This document shows positions 36,159-44,496 of a DNA stretch of 64,000 nt, piece after piece (position 1 is the first letter of the stretch; the number at the start of each line of letters is the position of its first letter). The translations under genes were made by a program, and so were the position numbers. The DNA is from Massilia sp. erpn (GTDB lineage: Bacteria; Pseudomonadota; Gammaproteobacteria; Burkholderiales; Burkholderiaceae_D), in assembly GCF_024400215.1 (NCBI RefSeq), contig NZ_CP053748.1:6014001-6078000 (forward strand), written 5' to 3'. The notes below the pieces were generated by a model that saw only the letters and a list, made by a program, of their open reading frames with translations, was not told where the DNA came from and did no database searches.

Positions 36159-37438
36159 TGCGAACCATGAAAAAACTGAATGTCCTCTTTCTGACCGCCG
36201 GCATGCTGGCCGGCCTGGCAGGCACCGCCCATGCGCAGCTGCGCGTGGAGATTTCCGGCGTCGGCAGCAACCAGATCCCGGTGGCGATCGCCGCCTTCGC
36301 CGACGAAGGCGTGGCTCCGGCCCAGATTTCCGCCATCATCAAGGCCGACCTGGAACGCAGCGGCGTGTTCAAGATCATCGACGCCGGCACCATTTCGGAT
36401 GCCGCGAACGTCGATTACAGCGCGTGGAAAGCGCGCGGCGCCGACGCGCTGGTGGTGGGCAGCGTGCAAAAGCTGGCCAACGGCACCTTCGACGTGCGCT
36501 ACAAGCTGATGGACACCATCAAATCGTCCAAGCTGTCGCAGCTGGACCAGTCCACTACGCCGCAGTTCACCCGCCTGTCGGCCCACAAGATCGCCGACGA
36601 CATCTATGAAAAGCTGACCGGCGTGAAAGGCGCGTTCGCCACCCGCATCGCCTACGTCACGCAGCAAGGCCGCTCCTACCGCCTGGAAGTGGCGGATGCC
36701 GACGGCGAAGGCGTGCAACTGGCCCTGAGCTCGAACGAACCGATCATTTCGCCATCGTGGTCGCCGGACGGCACCAAGGTCGCCTACGTCTCCTTCGAGC
36801 AGAAAAAGCCGGTGGTGTATGTGCAGAATCTGGTCACCCGCGCGCGCGTGGTGGTGGCCAATGAAAAAGGCAGCAACTCGGCCCCGACCTGGTCGCCCGA
36901 TGGCCAGCGCCTGGCCGTGGCCCTGTCCAAGAGCGGCAATACCCAGGTATATATCGTGAACGCCGACGGCAGCGGCCTGCGTCGCCTGACCAGCAGCTCC
37001 GGCATCGACACCGAACCGCAATTCTCGGCCGACGGCCAGTCCATCTACTTCACCAGCGACCGCAGCGGCGGCCCGCAGGTCTACCGCATGAGCGTGAACG
37101 GCGGCGATGCCCAGCGCGTCACCTTCAGCGGCAGCTACAACATCAGCCCGCGCATTTCCTCCGATGGAAAAACGCTGGCTTACATTTCCCGGCGCGACGG
37201 CGGCAACTTCCAGCTCTTTGTATTGGATCTGGCAAGCGGCCAGGAGCAACGCCTGTCTGACACAACCAGCGATGAATCGCCAAGCTTCTCGCCGAACGGC
37301 AAGTACATTCTGTACGCGACCGAATCGGCGCGCCGCAAGTCGCTCGCCGTGGTGTCGGTGGACGGCCGAGTAAAGCAGCGCTTGACCACTCAAGCGGGCA
37401 ATATCAAGGAGCCCACCTGGGGTCCTTTCATGAAGTAA
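36158..37438 (+). CDS. tolB: Tol-Pal system beta-propeller protein TolB
   Basis: The 426-residue periplasmic protein has a signal peptide (KKLNVLFLTAGMLAGLAGTAHA). The N-terminal domain has LRVEISGVGSNQIPVAI, followed by a six-bladed propeller with repeated SWSPDG, TWSPDG and FSPNG motifs. ATG 36158 overlaps the tolA stop (TGATG); ATG 36167 is the other possibility. TolB binds Pal and TolA. Confidence 0.97.
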   Translation: MRTMKKLNVLFLTAGMLAGLAGTAHAQLRVEISGVGSNQIPVAIAAFADEGVAPAQISAIIKADLERSGVFKIIDAGTISDAANVDYSAWKARGADALVVGSVQKLANGTFDVRYKLMDTIKSSKLSQLDQSTTPQFTRLSAHKIADDIYEKLTGVKGAFATRIAYVTQQGRSYRLEVADADGEGVQLALSSNEPIISPSWSPDGTKVAYVSFEQKKPVVYVQNLVTRARVVVANEKGSNSAPTWSPDGQRLAVALSKSGNTQVYIVNADGSGLRRLTSSSGIDTEPQFSADGQSIYFTSDRSGGPQVYRMSVNGGDAQRVTFSGSYNISPRISSDGKTLAYISRRDGGNFQLFVLDLASGQEQRLSDTTSDESPSFSPNGKYILYATESARRKSLAVVSVDGRVKQRLTTQAGNIKEPTWGPFMK

Positions 37439-37476
37439 AGCAGTAGTTTGTTTAACAATGACCAGGAGAAGCAAAA

Positions 37477-38001
37477 ATGCGTAACGTAAAAAGTGCAGCC
37501 TTCCTCATCACCAGTGCCGCCCTGCTGGCAGCTTGCTCGAGCACCCCAGTAAAAGAACCAGCACCAGCGCCAGTCGTGGAAAAGCCAGTCGCTCCACCAC
37601 AAGCTGACACCCGTACCGTCGCCCCAGTGCAAACCCAATCGATCGATCCACTGGACGATCCAAAAGGCGTGCTGGCTAACCGCAGCGTGTACTTCGACTT
37701 CGACAGCTATGTAGTGCGCGCCGACGGCAAGCCAGTGGTGGAAAACCACTCCGCTTACCTGTCCAAAAACAGCAAGCGCTCCATCCTGATCCAAGGTAAC
37801 ACCGACGAACGCGGCGGCGCCGAGTACAACCTGGCCCTGGGCCAGAAACGTGCTGAAGCCGTGCGTAAAGCGATGACCACCCTGGGCGTGCCAGAAGCGC
37901 AAGTGGAAGCCGTATCGCTGGGTAAAGAGAAACCAAAGGCTGAAGGCCACAACGAAGAAGCATGGTCGCAAAACCGCCGTGCCGACATCGTTTACAAGTA
38001 A
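37477..38001 (+). CDS. pal: Peptidoglycan-associated lipoprotein Pal
   Basis: The 174-residue lipoprotein has lipobox LLAACSS, a Pro-rich linker and an OmpA-like domain with SVYFDFDSYVVR, ILIQGNTDERGGAEYNLALGQKRAEAVRKAM and QNRRADIVYK. It anchors the outer membrane to peptidoglycan. AGGAGAAG precedes the ATG. It is followed by a strong hairpin before ybgF. Confidence 0.97.
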   Translation: MRNVKSAAFLITSAALLAACSSTPVKEPAPAPVVEKPVAPPQADTRTVAPVQTQSIDPLDDPKGVLANRSVYFDFDSYVVRADGKPVVENHSAYLSKNSKRSILIQGNTDERGGAEYNLALGQKRAEAVRKAMTTLGVPEAQVEAVSLGKEKPKAEGHNEEAWSQNRRADIVYK

Positions 38002-38033
38002 TCTGTCAGCAGATTCAAGTAACAGGCAATAAT

Positions 38034-38071
38034 ACGGGGCGGCGCGCAGTGTCTACTGCGCCCTGCCCCGT
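38034..38071 (+). terminator. Strong hairpin between pal and ybgF
   Basis: An outer stem ACGGGGC/GCCCCGT and an inner stem GCGCAGT/ACTGCGC with a GTCT loop, separated by a small internal loop. Only three T residues follow, so it may attenuate or stabilise pal mRNA rather than end transcription. Confidence 0.5.
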
Positions 38072-38109
38072 TTCCACAGCCAGAACCTGTAACTGAAAGC
38101 GTCCCAACC

Positions 38110-38859
38110 ATGATGAAATTCACTCCCAAAGCCCTGGTGCTGGCCCTGCTCGCCGCCCTGTCCATGCAGGCCCAAGCCGGCATCTTCGACGACGACGAAG
38201 CCCGCAAAGCCATCCTCGACCTGCGCGCCAAGGTAGAGAACATCACGCGCGAACTGCAAACCCGTCTGGAAACCAAGACCGACAAAAGCTCGACCCTGGA
38301 CCTGGTAGCCCAGCACGAACAAACCCTGCAGGAAATCGCCAAGCTGCGCGGCCAGATCGAAATCCTGGCCAACGACATCGCCACCGTGCAAAAACGCCAG
38401 CGCGACCTGTACACCGACCTCGACGCCCGCCTGCGCAAGCTGGAACCGCGCGAAGTCACGATCGACGGCAAAGCCGCCTCGGTCGACCTGTCCGAACAAA
38501 AATCCTACGACGCCGCCCTGCAGTTGTTCAAGGACGGCGACTACAAGAACGCCGCCATCTCGCTGCAGGAATTCGTGCGCCGCTATCCTGAGTCGGGCTA
38601 CGCCGCCAACGCCCAATACTGGCTCGGCAACGCCTTCTACGCCCAGCGCGACTGCAAGGCCGCCATCCTGGCCCAGCAAGCCGTGGTGAAGAACTATCCC
38701 GACAGCCCGAAAGCGGCCGACGCCATGCTCAACATCGCCAGCTGCCAGACCGAGCTGAAAGCCGTGGCCAATGCCAAGAAGACGCTGACCGAACTGATCA
38801 AGCAGTACCCGGAATCGGAAGCCGCCGCCACCGCCAAGGAGCGCCTGCGCGGCAAATAA
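38110..38859 (+). CDS. ybgF: Tol-Pal system protein YbgF / CpoB
   Basis: The 249-residue periplasmic protein has a signal peptide (KALVLALLAALSMQAQA), a coiled coil (LDLRAKVENITRELQTRLE ...) and C-terminal TPR repeats (YDAALQLFKDGDYKNAAISLQEF, AANAQYWLGNAFYAQ, ADAMLNIASCQTEL). CpoB coordinates outer-membrane constriction with peptidoglycan synthesis at the septum. It ends the ybgC-tolQRAB-pal-ybgF locus. Confidence 0.96.
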   Translation: MMKFTPKALVLALLAALSMQAQAGIFDDDEARKAILDLRAKVENITRELQTRLETKTDKSSTLDLVAQHEQTLQEIAKLRGQIEILANDIATVQKRQRDLYTDLDARLRKLEPREVTIDGKAASVDLSEQKSYDAALQLFKDGDYKNAAISLQEFVRRYPESGYAANAQYWLGNAFYAQRDCKAAILAQQAVVKNYPDSPKAADAMLNIASCQTELKAVANAKKTLTELIKQYPESEAAATAKERLRGK

Positions 38860-38905
38860 GCCGGCGGGAGCGCTGTCCCGGCGCCAATAAGATGCCAAGA
38901 GGCAT

Positions 38906-38934
38906 TTGACAAGGTCGCCTGGGCATCCTATAAT
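38906..38934 (+). promoter_or_regulatory. Consensus promoter of the tRNA-Lys genes
   Basis: TTGACA (38906-38911), a 17-base spacer and TATAAT (38929-38934): a perfect sigma-70 promoter 15 bases before the first tRNA. Confidence 0.9.
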
Positions 38935-38948
38935 CTCGCTTCTTTCGG

Positions 38949-39024
38949 GGGTCGTTAGCTCAGCTGGTAGAGCAGCGGACTTTTAATCCGTTGGTCGCAG
39001 GTTCGAATCCCGCACGGCCTACCA
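38949..39024 (+). tRNA. tRNA-Lys (anticodon UUU), copy 1
   Basis: A 76-base cloverleaf: acceptor GGGTCGT/ACGGCCT, D arm GCTC...GAGC, anticodon loop CTTTTAA with UUU, T arm GCAGG-TTCGAAT-CCCGC, and encoded CCA. The acceptor has G1-U72 and U4-G69 wobble pairs. Transcribed with the identical copy 29 bases downstream. Confidence 0.95.
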
Positions 39025-39053
39025 CTCGAAAGAAGCCAAGGTTTCATACCTTT

Positions 39054-39129
39054 GGGTCGTTAGCTCAGCTGGTAGAGCAGCGGACTTTTAATCCGTTGGT
39101 CGCAGGTTCGAATCCCGCACGGCCTACCA
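39054..39129 (+). tRNA. tRNA-Lys (anticodon UUU), copy 2
   Basis: Identical in all 76 bases to the copy at 38949-39024, including the encoded CCA. It is followed after 13 bases by an intrinsic terminator and then by accessory DNA. Confidence 0.95.
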
Positions 39130-39142
39130 AGAATTATCAAGG

Positions 39143-39174
39143 AAGCCCACGAATTTCGGTTCGTGGGCTTTTTT
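39143..39174 (+). terminator. Intrinsic terminator of the tRNA-Lys operon; copy 1 of a 32-bp repeat
   Basis: AGCCCACGAA and TTCGTGGGCT form a 10-bp stem, followed by six T. The same 32 bases recur exactly at 51799-51830, at the other end of the accessory region. Confidence 0.9.
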
Positions 39175-39423
39175 GTTTCTGGTCGCTCTCTGGTCACCTC
39201 TAGAGAATCCCCACCCTCCTATCAGTCTCCACTGAGTAACGACGCGACGGTTTTGTCGCAGCGATATCAGCATTGATGGCAGACATTTGCTGCTTGACAG
39301 GTACTGGGAAGCCCTCCCCTCCCGACCTCCGCCAACTTTCAGGTCTGCCGAACAGCTCGCATTACACTTCTTTTGAGTCCACCCCTATAATTTATATGCA
39401 ATATTAATTTCTGGGATGACAAA

Positions 39424-39843
39424 ATGATTACATGCAAGATGTTCATAGCTGAAGAGGTGACTACCGCTACTCATGGCCGCTTAACACTTCATGCGGTCAA
39501 CTTTACACGGAGCATTTCGGTCCCAGTATTTCCCTACAAATTGCGTGCCACCTACATCTGCTTGCTCGATTTTCCTGTAGGGCAAACCATTACCAACGCG
39601 ACCTTATCACTGCAGCTTGATGCACAGGAGGCTATCCCTTTAGAGCCACCTCCCCCCCAAAATGCGCGGTACGGGATGTATATGGAATGGCGAGGTGTTG
39701 ATCTCGTCTTGCCCAAGGCAGGAATCATGCGCCTAATGTTTAGATGCGAGGAATTTGCCCACGTGATGGAATGGGACATAATACAAGGGCCTGGGGGGGC
39801 TTCGCGCAACAAGCGCCACGATTCCACCTACCGCCGTAATTGA
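39424..39843 (+). CDS. N-terminal half of a gene split by a 7-G tract (DUF6941-like)
   Basis: The 139-residue frame begins MITCKMFIAEEVTTATHGRLTLHAVNF and has ATYICLLDFPVGQTI and an MEWRGVDLVLPKAGIMRL stretch. The pattern is reminiscent of DUF6941-type beta domains, but I cannot confirm the family. The last 15 codons after GGGGGGG (39793-39799) look out of frame. The adjacent frame opens at 39782 and continues as a PLD-like domain to 40249. Removing one G would join both into one product of about 274 residues. A second 7-base tract (C) lies at 39652-39658. Base composition is lower in GC than the core genes. Confidence 0.55.
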   Translation: MITCKMFIAEEVTTATHGRLTLHAVNFTRSISVPVFPYKLRATYICLLDFPVGQTITNATLSLQLDAQEAIPLEPPPPQNARYGMYMEWRGVDLVLPKAGIMRLMFRCEEFAHVMEWDIIQGPGGASRNKRHDSTYRRN

Positions 39844-39874
39844 CGGAAGAAAATCGTGGGACCCATTAGATCAT

Positions 39875-40249
39875 TTGAAACAGGAAGTTGCATCGAAGCT
39901 CACTATTGCCGATCCGTATTTAACCCCTGAATTCCTGCGGCGCTTCTTGGACGAACGCACCAAAAGCTGGAAGATTCGTGTAATCACGAGCAAAGAACAT
40001 TTTAACGAAACCTCTCCCAACGCGATTGATTTGAAAATCAGCCATCCAAACTTGGAAGTGAGATTTGACAGTCTCTTTCATGATCGCTTGCTCTGCCGAG
40101 ATGACGAGGAAATATATACTTTCGGAGCGTCCCTAAAGGACACAATGAACGGAAGAGTGTCCTTCTTCCAACGGATATATGACCAGCAGCAAACCACATT
40201 ATGTATCGCCTTGCTGGAGGAAAGCTGGGGCAAAGCTAAGCCGCGCTGA
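39875..40249 (+). CDS. C-terminal half of the split gene, PLD-like fragment
   Basis: The frame is open from 39782 and readable as PPTAVIDGRKSWDPLDHLKQ before the TTG at 39875. It has ADPYLTPEFLRRFLDERTKSW, LEVRFDSLFHDRLLCRDDEEIYTFGASLKDT and a final helix. The FHDRLL...GASLKD pattern is like the end of phospholipase D/nuclease-type domains found in mobile and restriction-linked proteins, with HDR in place of the catalytic HxK. No good ribosome site precedes the TTG, which supports its being the tail of the upstream frame. Confidence 0.5.
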   Translation: MKQEVASKLTIADPYLTPEFLRRFLDERTKSWKIRVITSKEHFNETSPNAIDLKISHPNLEVRFDSLFHDRLLCRDDEEIYTFGASLKDTMNGRVSFFQRIYDQQQTTLCIALLEESWGKAKPR

Positions 40250-40423
40250 GACAGTCAACCAGCAAAGGGGAGGTATACGGCACAGTCAATAACTTAGTTA
40301 GGCGCTAGTGTCCTCTTGCTGGGGCGCCTACTATCTCTTCCCCCGCAATCTATCCAACTCTGCACTTACGCACCCCTCTGACTCACTTGGAGCGGCGCTT
40401 GACGGCAAATTTTATTGATAAAT

Positions 40424-41326
40424 TTATAATTTTTTACTGGAATTGCTAGCGCTTACATAGGTCAGATAATTACCACGATACCCAAGCAGTCGTAACACAT
40501 ATTCTCGTAGCAGATCATGAATGCGCTCATAAGCAGCCCAGCGTTTGGAGTGAGGTTTCAAATATAGTCCAGAATGCAATATTTCATTTCTAATCTTCAC
40601 TATTCTTTTCAGCCCTCGCCTCATTCCGACATCTTTTAGCATCAACTGCAATAGCTCTTCAAATCCATATGCACGCGCCTTAGGTGCATCTGAGACTCGA
40701 AAAAAACCCTTAACGTAAGGTATTGATTTCGAACGCGCAAAACTTTCCTTCAAATTCTCCAACAATACAAAGGCAAAGATTAGCTTGCACTCAGTCGGCT
40801 GATTTGAACGCTCTGCCTGCAAAAGATAATCAATGACGACATTCAATCGGCGCCGTCGTTCGTGAATGACATAAGTAGGGTAAGTTTGTTGAATAAATTC
40901 TGCGATAAGGCGGCCATCACGCAAATCAAGCGTAGGCCGGAAAAATTCAACAGTTCCGGAAACTGCGTCCTGCATTCCCAGGGAACTACCATCGGGATAT
41001 TCATACTCATAACGCATCACCTTCGATAAGCCGGCAAACGAAAGAAGCCAGCAAATACGATCAATCGCAGCAAGACATTTTTGCACTTCATTTCGTCCTA
41101 CATTGGAAACAATAATTTCCGTAGTTTCGCAGAACTTTCCTTTCATCTCATTGAATTTTCTTTCGACGACGGAACGGCTTTGCTTTAATGTGAAGACTCT
41201 ACCTTCGCACTCAAACTTTAACGTGTCACGAAGGAGGAACCCATTGTAATTTGTCATGAACTGCCCAGCCACTAAGCAGTTTGCAACGTATGCGCGAAGG
41301 TCGGCAACAGCAGGATTTGAGTTCAA
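40424..41326 (-). CDS. Unknown protein with HEPN-like RxxxxH motif
   Basis: The 300-residue protein is rich in Phe, Tyr and Lys. Its C-terminal helical part has IVKIRNEILHSGLYLKP, containing the RNEILH (Rx4H) pattern of HEPN ribonuclease domains. It also has FVLLENLKESFARSK and the central VIDYLLQAERSNQ. The N-terminal part is beta-rich. The gene starts with TTG overlapping the upstream stop (TTGA), and GAGG lies 9 bases before. GC content is clearly below the neighbours, which suggests transfer. HEPN proteins often act in toxin-antitoxin or anti-phage defence; here that is inference from one motif and the island context. Confidence 0.6.
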   Translation of the reverse strand: MNSNPAVADLRAYVANCLVAGQFMTNYNGFLLRDTLKFECEGRVFTLKQSRSVVERKFNEMKGKFCETTEIIVSNVGRNEVQKCLAAIDRICWLLSFAGLSKVMRYEYEYPDGSSLGMQDAVSGTVEFFRPTLDLRDGRLIAEFIQQTYPTYVIHERRRRLNVVIDYLLQAERSNQPTECKLIFAFVLLENLKESFARSKSIPYVKGFFRVSDAPKARAYGFEELLQLMLKDVGMRRGLKRIVKIRNEILHSGLYLKPHSKRWAAYERIHDLLREYVLRLLGYRGNYLTYVSASNSSKKL

Positions 41327-41562
41327 GTAGGCATCCTCAGGATATTTTCCGTCTCGCCATCGTATCTCTCAGATAACCGGCGTACAAGGTGTGTAGAAAT
41401 TCTTCGCTTCCAGCTCTTGTCATAAATCCACAAACAACTAGCCTGGCCGTTCGCCACAAAGACCGGAAATAGACCGGATTCGGTGCAGTTTCCACCCTCA
41501 AAGATATCTCTCTCGCAATGGGTCACACCCAGCTTCGCGTATCGACAAGCGTTCCGCTTCAT
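41323..41562 (-). CDS. Small unknown protein coupled to the HEPN-like gene
   Basis: The frame encodes 79 residues from ATG 41562 (GAGG upstream); a GTG 15 bases earlier is also possible. It reads MKRNACRYAKLGVTHCERDIFEGGN and has several cysteines plus a VANGQASCLWIYDKSW stretch. No family recognised. Its stop overlaps the TTG start of the HEPN-like gene, so the two form a coupled unit. It could be a partner, antitoxin or regulator. Confidence 0.5.
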   Translation of the reverse strand: MKRNACRYAKLGVTHCERDIFEGGNCTESGLFPVFVANGQASCLWIYDKSWKRRISTHLVRRLSERYDGETENILRMPT

Positions 41563-41779
41563 AACGCCTCGATCCACGGATTCGAACTCCGCGTCACCTA
41601 CTATCTAGTAAAAGGATTCCCGCCACCAAATTTGGACTATCCCTGCACGCTAGCTGCCTATCTTCAGAAACATGGTCATCATCAAAATTTCCATTGAGAA
41701 ATATCAGTGTAACACTGGCTAGCCCTGATAAATTGAGGACTCAATGCGCCATCGCCCCAATCAGAACTGGAGAACCAAA

Positions 41780-42280
41780 ATGGCTACCGCTCCCGCCCCT
41801 GTCAATCCAAACACCAGCCTGTCCATGAGCGCTGCCGCTCGCCGCCGCCTCCGTAGCCGGGAACGGGTACGAGGTTACTATAACGACATGGGCGGAAACC
41901 GGGGCAACTGCACCTATGGCATTGGCATCCTTGTGCATCGGGGTCCCTGCACGGCGGCCGAACTGCGCCGTCCGCTCACAACGGCGCAGGTCGAAATCTC
42001 GTTCACTGCGGCCATTCGGGAGGCCGAACGCGCAGTCAAGCGTAAGGTAACTCGGCAAGCCCTCACGCAGGAGCAATTTGATGCCCTGGTGAGCTATACC
42101 TTCAACACCGGCGCAAACGGAGCTGCTGGCACGCTGGCACTTGTTGACCGTGGCCGTCTACAAGAGGCGGCGGTCAATATGTCCCGTAATATCCGGACGA
42201 ATATAGGCGGCCAAAGAGTTGTTGCTCGCGGACTTATCCAACGCCGGCAGGAAGAAAGCGCACCCTTCCGCCAGAATTGA
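41780..42280 (+). CDS. Phage-type lysozyme, glycoside hydrolase family 24
   Basis: The 166-residue protein has the GH24 catalytic pattern with Glu in SRERVRGYYND, Asp in YYNDMGG and Thr in CTYGIGIL. ALTQEQFDALVSYTFNTGANG and ARGLIQRRQEE are also typical of T4-like endolysins. It cleaves peptidoglycan. ATG 41780 has GGAG 8 bases upstream; the longer frame from 41744 is less likely. It has no signal peptide, so it needs a holin, lysis or a secretion system to reach the wall. A secreted small protein follows after 12 bases. Confidence 0.88.
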   Translation: MATAPAPVNPNTSLSMSAAARRRLRSRERVRGYYNDMGGNRGNCTYGIGILVHRGPCTAAELRRPLTTAQVEISFTAAIREAERAVKRKVTRQALTQEQFDALVSYTFNTGANGAAGTLALVDRGRLQEAAVNMSRNIRTNIGGQRVVARGLIQRRQEESAPFRQN

Positions 42281-42292
42281 GGAGGCACGTTT

Positions 42293-42721
42293 ATGAAGCC
42301 TGCACTCTTCTTTTCGGCACTCCTGCTTTCGCTGGCGGCGCATGCCCAGCAAGCGGACCATAAGCTCGTCGGCACATGGAAGATCACGGCGGTGCTGGAC
42401 AGTCAGGACACAACCTCTCTATCGAACGAAGACGCGGCTAAGCTGGTGGGAAAAACATTGCTCATTGAGCCTCAGCACGTCCGTTTTGACGATGCCGATT
42501 GCAAGAATGCGTCCTTCAAAGTGACGAGGCATCGCTTCTATTCCTACTTCATCAAACAATACAACTTTGAGCCGAAGCACCTACCGCTGCCGGACTATGT
42601 GCAGGAAGTGACAGTCGAATGCGCATCTCCGGTAGGCATAAATTTCATCTACCTCCGAGACAGGAACCAGATCGTGCTGTTTTGGGAAGGTTTTTTCCTG
42701 AACGCCGCGAGACAAAGGTAA
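42293..42721 (+). CDS. Secreted small protein next to lysozyme, unknown
   Basis: The 142-residue protein has a signal peptide (MKPALFFSALLLSLAAHA) and a LVGTWKITAVLDSQD strand like that of small lipocalin-type beta barrels. Two cysteines (DADCKN and VECASP) could form a disulfide. GGAGG precedes its ATG. It is co-transcribed with the lysozyme gene. A periplasmic inhibitor or immunity role is a reasonable guess but not shown by sequence. Confidence 0.7.
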   Translation: MKPALFFSALLLSLAAHAQQADHKLVGTWKITAVLDSQDTTSLSNEDAAKLVGKTLLIEPQHVRFDDADCKNASFKVTRHRFYSYFIKQYNFEPKHLPLPDYVQEVTVECASPVGINFIYLRDRNQIVLFWEGFFLNAARQR

Positions 42722-42833
42722 TTTCCATCCCGCCCACTTCGGCGATTCACGAATTGAAGACTCGGATGAGGTCAGCGCACCAGTAAGCGGCTGCTATAAT
42801 CGCCAAATTATCTAAATACCAACTTGGGGCGCC

Positions 42834-43748
42834 ATGCCTTTGGACCGACCACACTCAACGCCACTACGCATCGGTAACTGGACCCTCGATCCCGTCACGG
42901 GAGAAATGACGGACGGCGGCAAGCAGCTACGGCTGGAAGACCGCACGCTACGCCTGCTGCTTTGCCTCGCCGAACAGCCGGGCGAGGTGCGCAGCGCGGA
43001 ACAGCTGCTGGCCCGTGTTTGGCCGGACGTGGTCGTTTCGCCGGACTCGGTCTATCAGGCCGTCACCGCGCTGCGCCGCCAGCTGGGTGACGATTCCAAA
43101 CGTCCCACTTACATCGCCACCGTGCCACGGCGCGGCTACCGGCTGATCTCAGCAGTGACCCTGGTCGCCGCTGCGGCTACGCCCGACCTGGCGCCTGCAC
43201 CGGCGGATGGCGCCGCTGTCCACACGCGGGAGCAGCCATCCGTCGCCGTGCCGCGGCCACGGCGGCGCGGCGCCATGTTTGCAGCGCTGGCCGCCATGCT
43301 GGCTTTGACTGTACTGGCCTGGCAAGGCGGCGTCCTGGCGACCAAGCCTGCTGCGGCCCAGCGCACCATCGCCGTGCTGCCGCTGCTCGACATCACAGAC
43401 GAGATGAACGAGGAACCGTTTGCCGATGGCATGACCGAGGAGTTGATCGACAAGCTCAGTAAGGTGCCCGGCCTGGCGGTGGCGCCACCCGCATCGTCTT
43501 ACTATTACAAGGAGAAGCGCGGTGCGGTAGGCGAGATTGGCAAGGCGCTGCACGTGGCCTTTGTGCTCGACGGCAGCGTGCGCAAATCGGGCGCCACGCT
43601 GCGCGTCGCGGCACGGCTGATGCGCACCAGCGACGGCCTGGTGGTCTGGTCCGAGTCGTACGACCGCGCGTGGAACGACAAGCTCAAGATCCAGCAGAAC
43701 ATCGCGCTGGAAGTCAGCAAGGCGCTGGCGCAGGCTCCGCTTCACTGA
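42834..43748 (+). CDS. Membrane-anchored winged-helix regulator (CadC-like)
   Basis: The 304-residue protein has an OmpR-type winged helix (LRIGNWTLDPVTGEMTDGGKQLRLEDRTLRLLLCLAEQPGEV and PRRGYRLIS). A linker and a single membrane segment follow (AMFAALAAMLALTVLAW). The C-terminal domain has IAVLPLLDITDEMNEEPFADGMTEELIDKLSKV and VLDGSVRKSG, as in adenylate-cyclase-adjacent FlgO-like domains. It is likely a one-component membrane regulator. TATAAT at 42795-42800 may be its -10 box. It ends with a 7-base convergent overlap with the YceI gene. Confidence 0.85.
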   Translation: MPLDRPHSTPLRIGNWTLDPVTGEMTDGGKQLRLEDRTLRLLLCLAEQPGEVRSAEQLLARVWPDVVVSPDSVYQAVTALRRQLGDDSKRPTYIATVPRRGYRLISAVTLVAAAATPDLAPAPADGAAVHTREQPSVAVPRPRRRGAMFAALAAMLALTVLAWQGGVLATKPAAAQRTIAVLPLLDITDEMNEEPFADGMTEELIDKLSKVPGLAVAPPASSYYYKEKRGAVGEIGKALHVAFVLDGSVRKSGATLRVAARLMRTSDGLVVWSESYDRAWNDKLKIQQNIALEVSKALAQAPLH

Positions 43749-44380
43749 GCCATCACGCCTTGCGCGCTGGCGCCGGCTTGGTGCGGCGCGTCCTTGTCCG
43801 GCCCCACCGCCGCCTCCATCTGGATCTGCACGGCCAATTCGTCCCCGACCAGGTCCAGATAGGCGTCCAATCCGAATTCTGAACGCTTGATGGTGCCGGT
43901 CGCCGTAAAGCCGATGGAAGGCAATTCGTTGACCTGGTTGCGGCCGATCTTATTCAAGCGCACCATCAACACCACCGGTTTGGTCACGCCCGCCAGCGTC
44001 AGCTCGCCGCGCAGCACGCCATGGGTGGCGTCGCTGCGTTCCAGGCGCGTGCTGCGGAAAGAGATGTAGGGCGCCTTGAACAGCTTCTGCCAGCTCTCGT
44101 CGCCGCGCAGCTGCTGGTTCCACATGGCGTCGCCCATATCCAGCGTACGGGTCGGCATCGTCACCTGCACCGATGATTTGGACCAGTCGTCGTTATCGAA
44201 CACGAAATTGCCCGGCGTGATCTTGAGCGTCCCACTGAGCTGGATAAACCCTTGGTGCTCGATACTGAGGTTGACGCGGGCCAGCTTGCTGGTGATGGTG
44301 TACGTGACGGGTGCTGCGTGGGCCAGCGCTGCTTGCAGCATCAGCAGCGCGGCGAAGGCGAATCGATAAACATGTCGCAT
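43742..44380 (-). CDS. YceI family protein
   Basis: The 212-residue secreted protein has a signal peptide (FAALLMLQAALAHA) and the YceI lipocalin fold. Features are YTITSKLARVNLSIEHQGF, LKITPGNFVFDNDDWSKSSVQVTMPTRTLD and RGELTLAGVTKPVVLMVRLNKIG. YceI proteins bind polyisoprenoid lipids in the periplasm. It is convergent with the winged-helix gene and lies beyond the TetR gene. Confidence 0.93.
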   Translation of the reverse strand: MRHVYRFAFAALLMLQAALAHAAPVTYTITSKLARVNLSIEHQGFIQLSGTLKITPGNFVFDNDDWSKSSVQVTMPTRTLDMGDAMWNQQLRGDESWQKLFKAPYISFRSTRLERSDATHGVLRGELTLAGVTKPVVLMVRLNKIGRNQVNELPSIGFTATGTIKRSEFGLDAYLDLVGDELAVQIQMEAAVGPDKDAPHQAGASAQGVMAQ

Positions 44381-44496
44381 GAAGGCTCCTTGATTGAGAA
44401 AGTCTGCGCGGCCGGATATTGGCGCCGCTGCCAGTCTTGTATCAAACGCGCCTTCAAAAAGGTCTGAAAGATTCCTGAATTAGTCTGAACGCGGGG

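Noticed and set aside
39130..39423. Integrase or att remnants after the tRNA-Lys genes
   Set aside because: No integrase frame and no repeat of the tRNA 3' end further downstream were seen.
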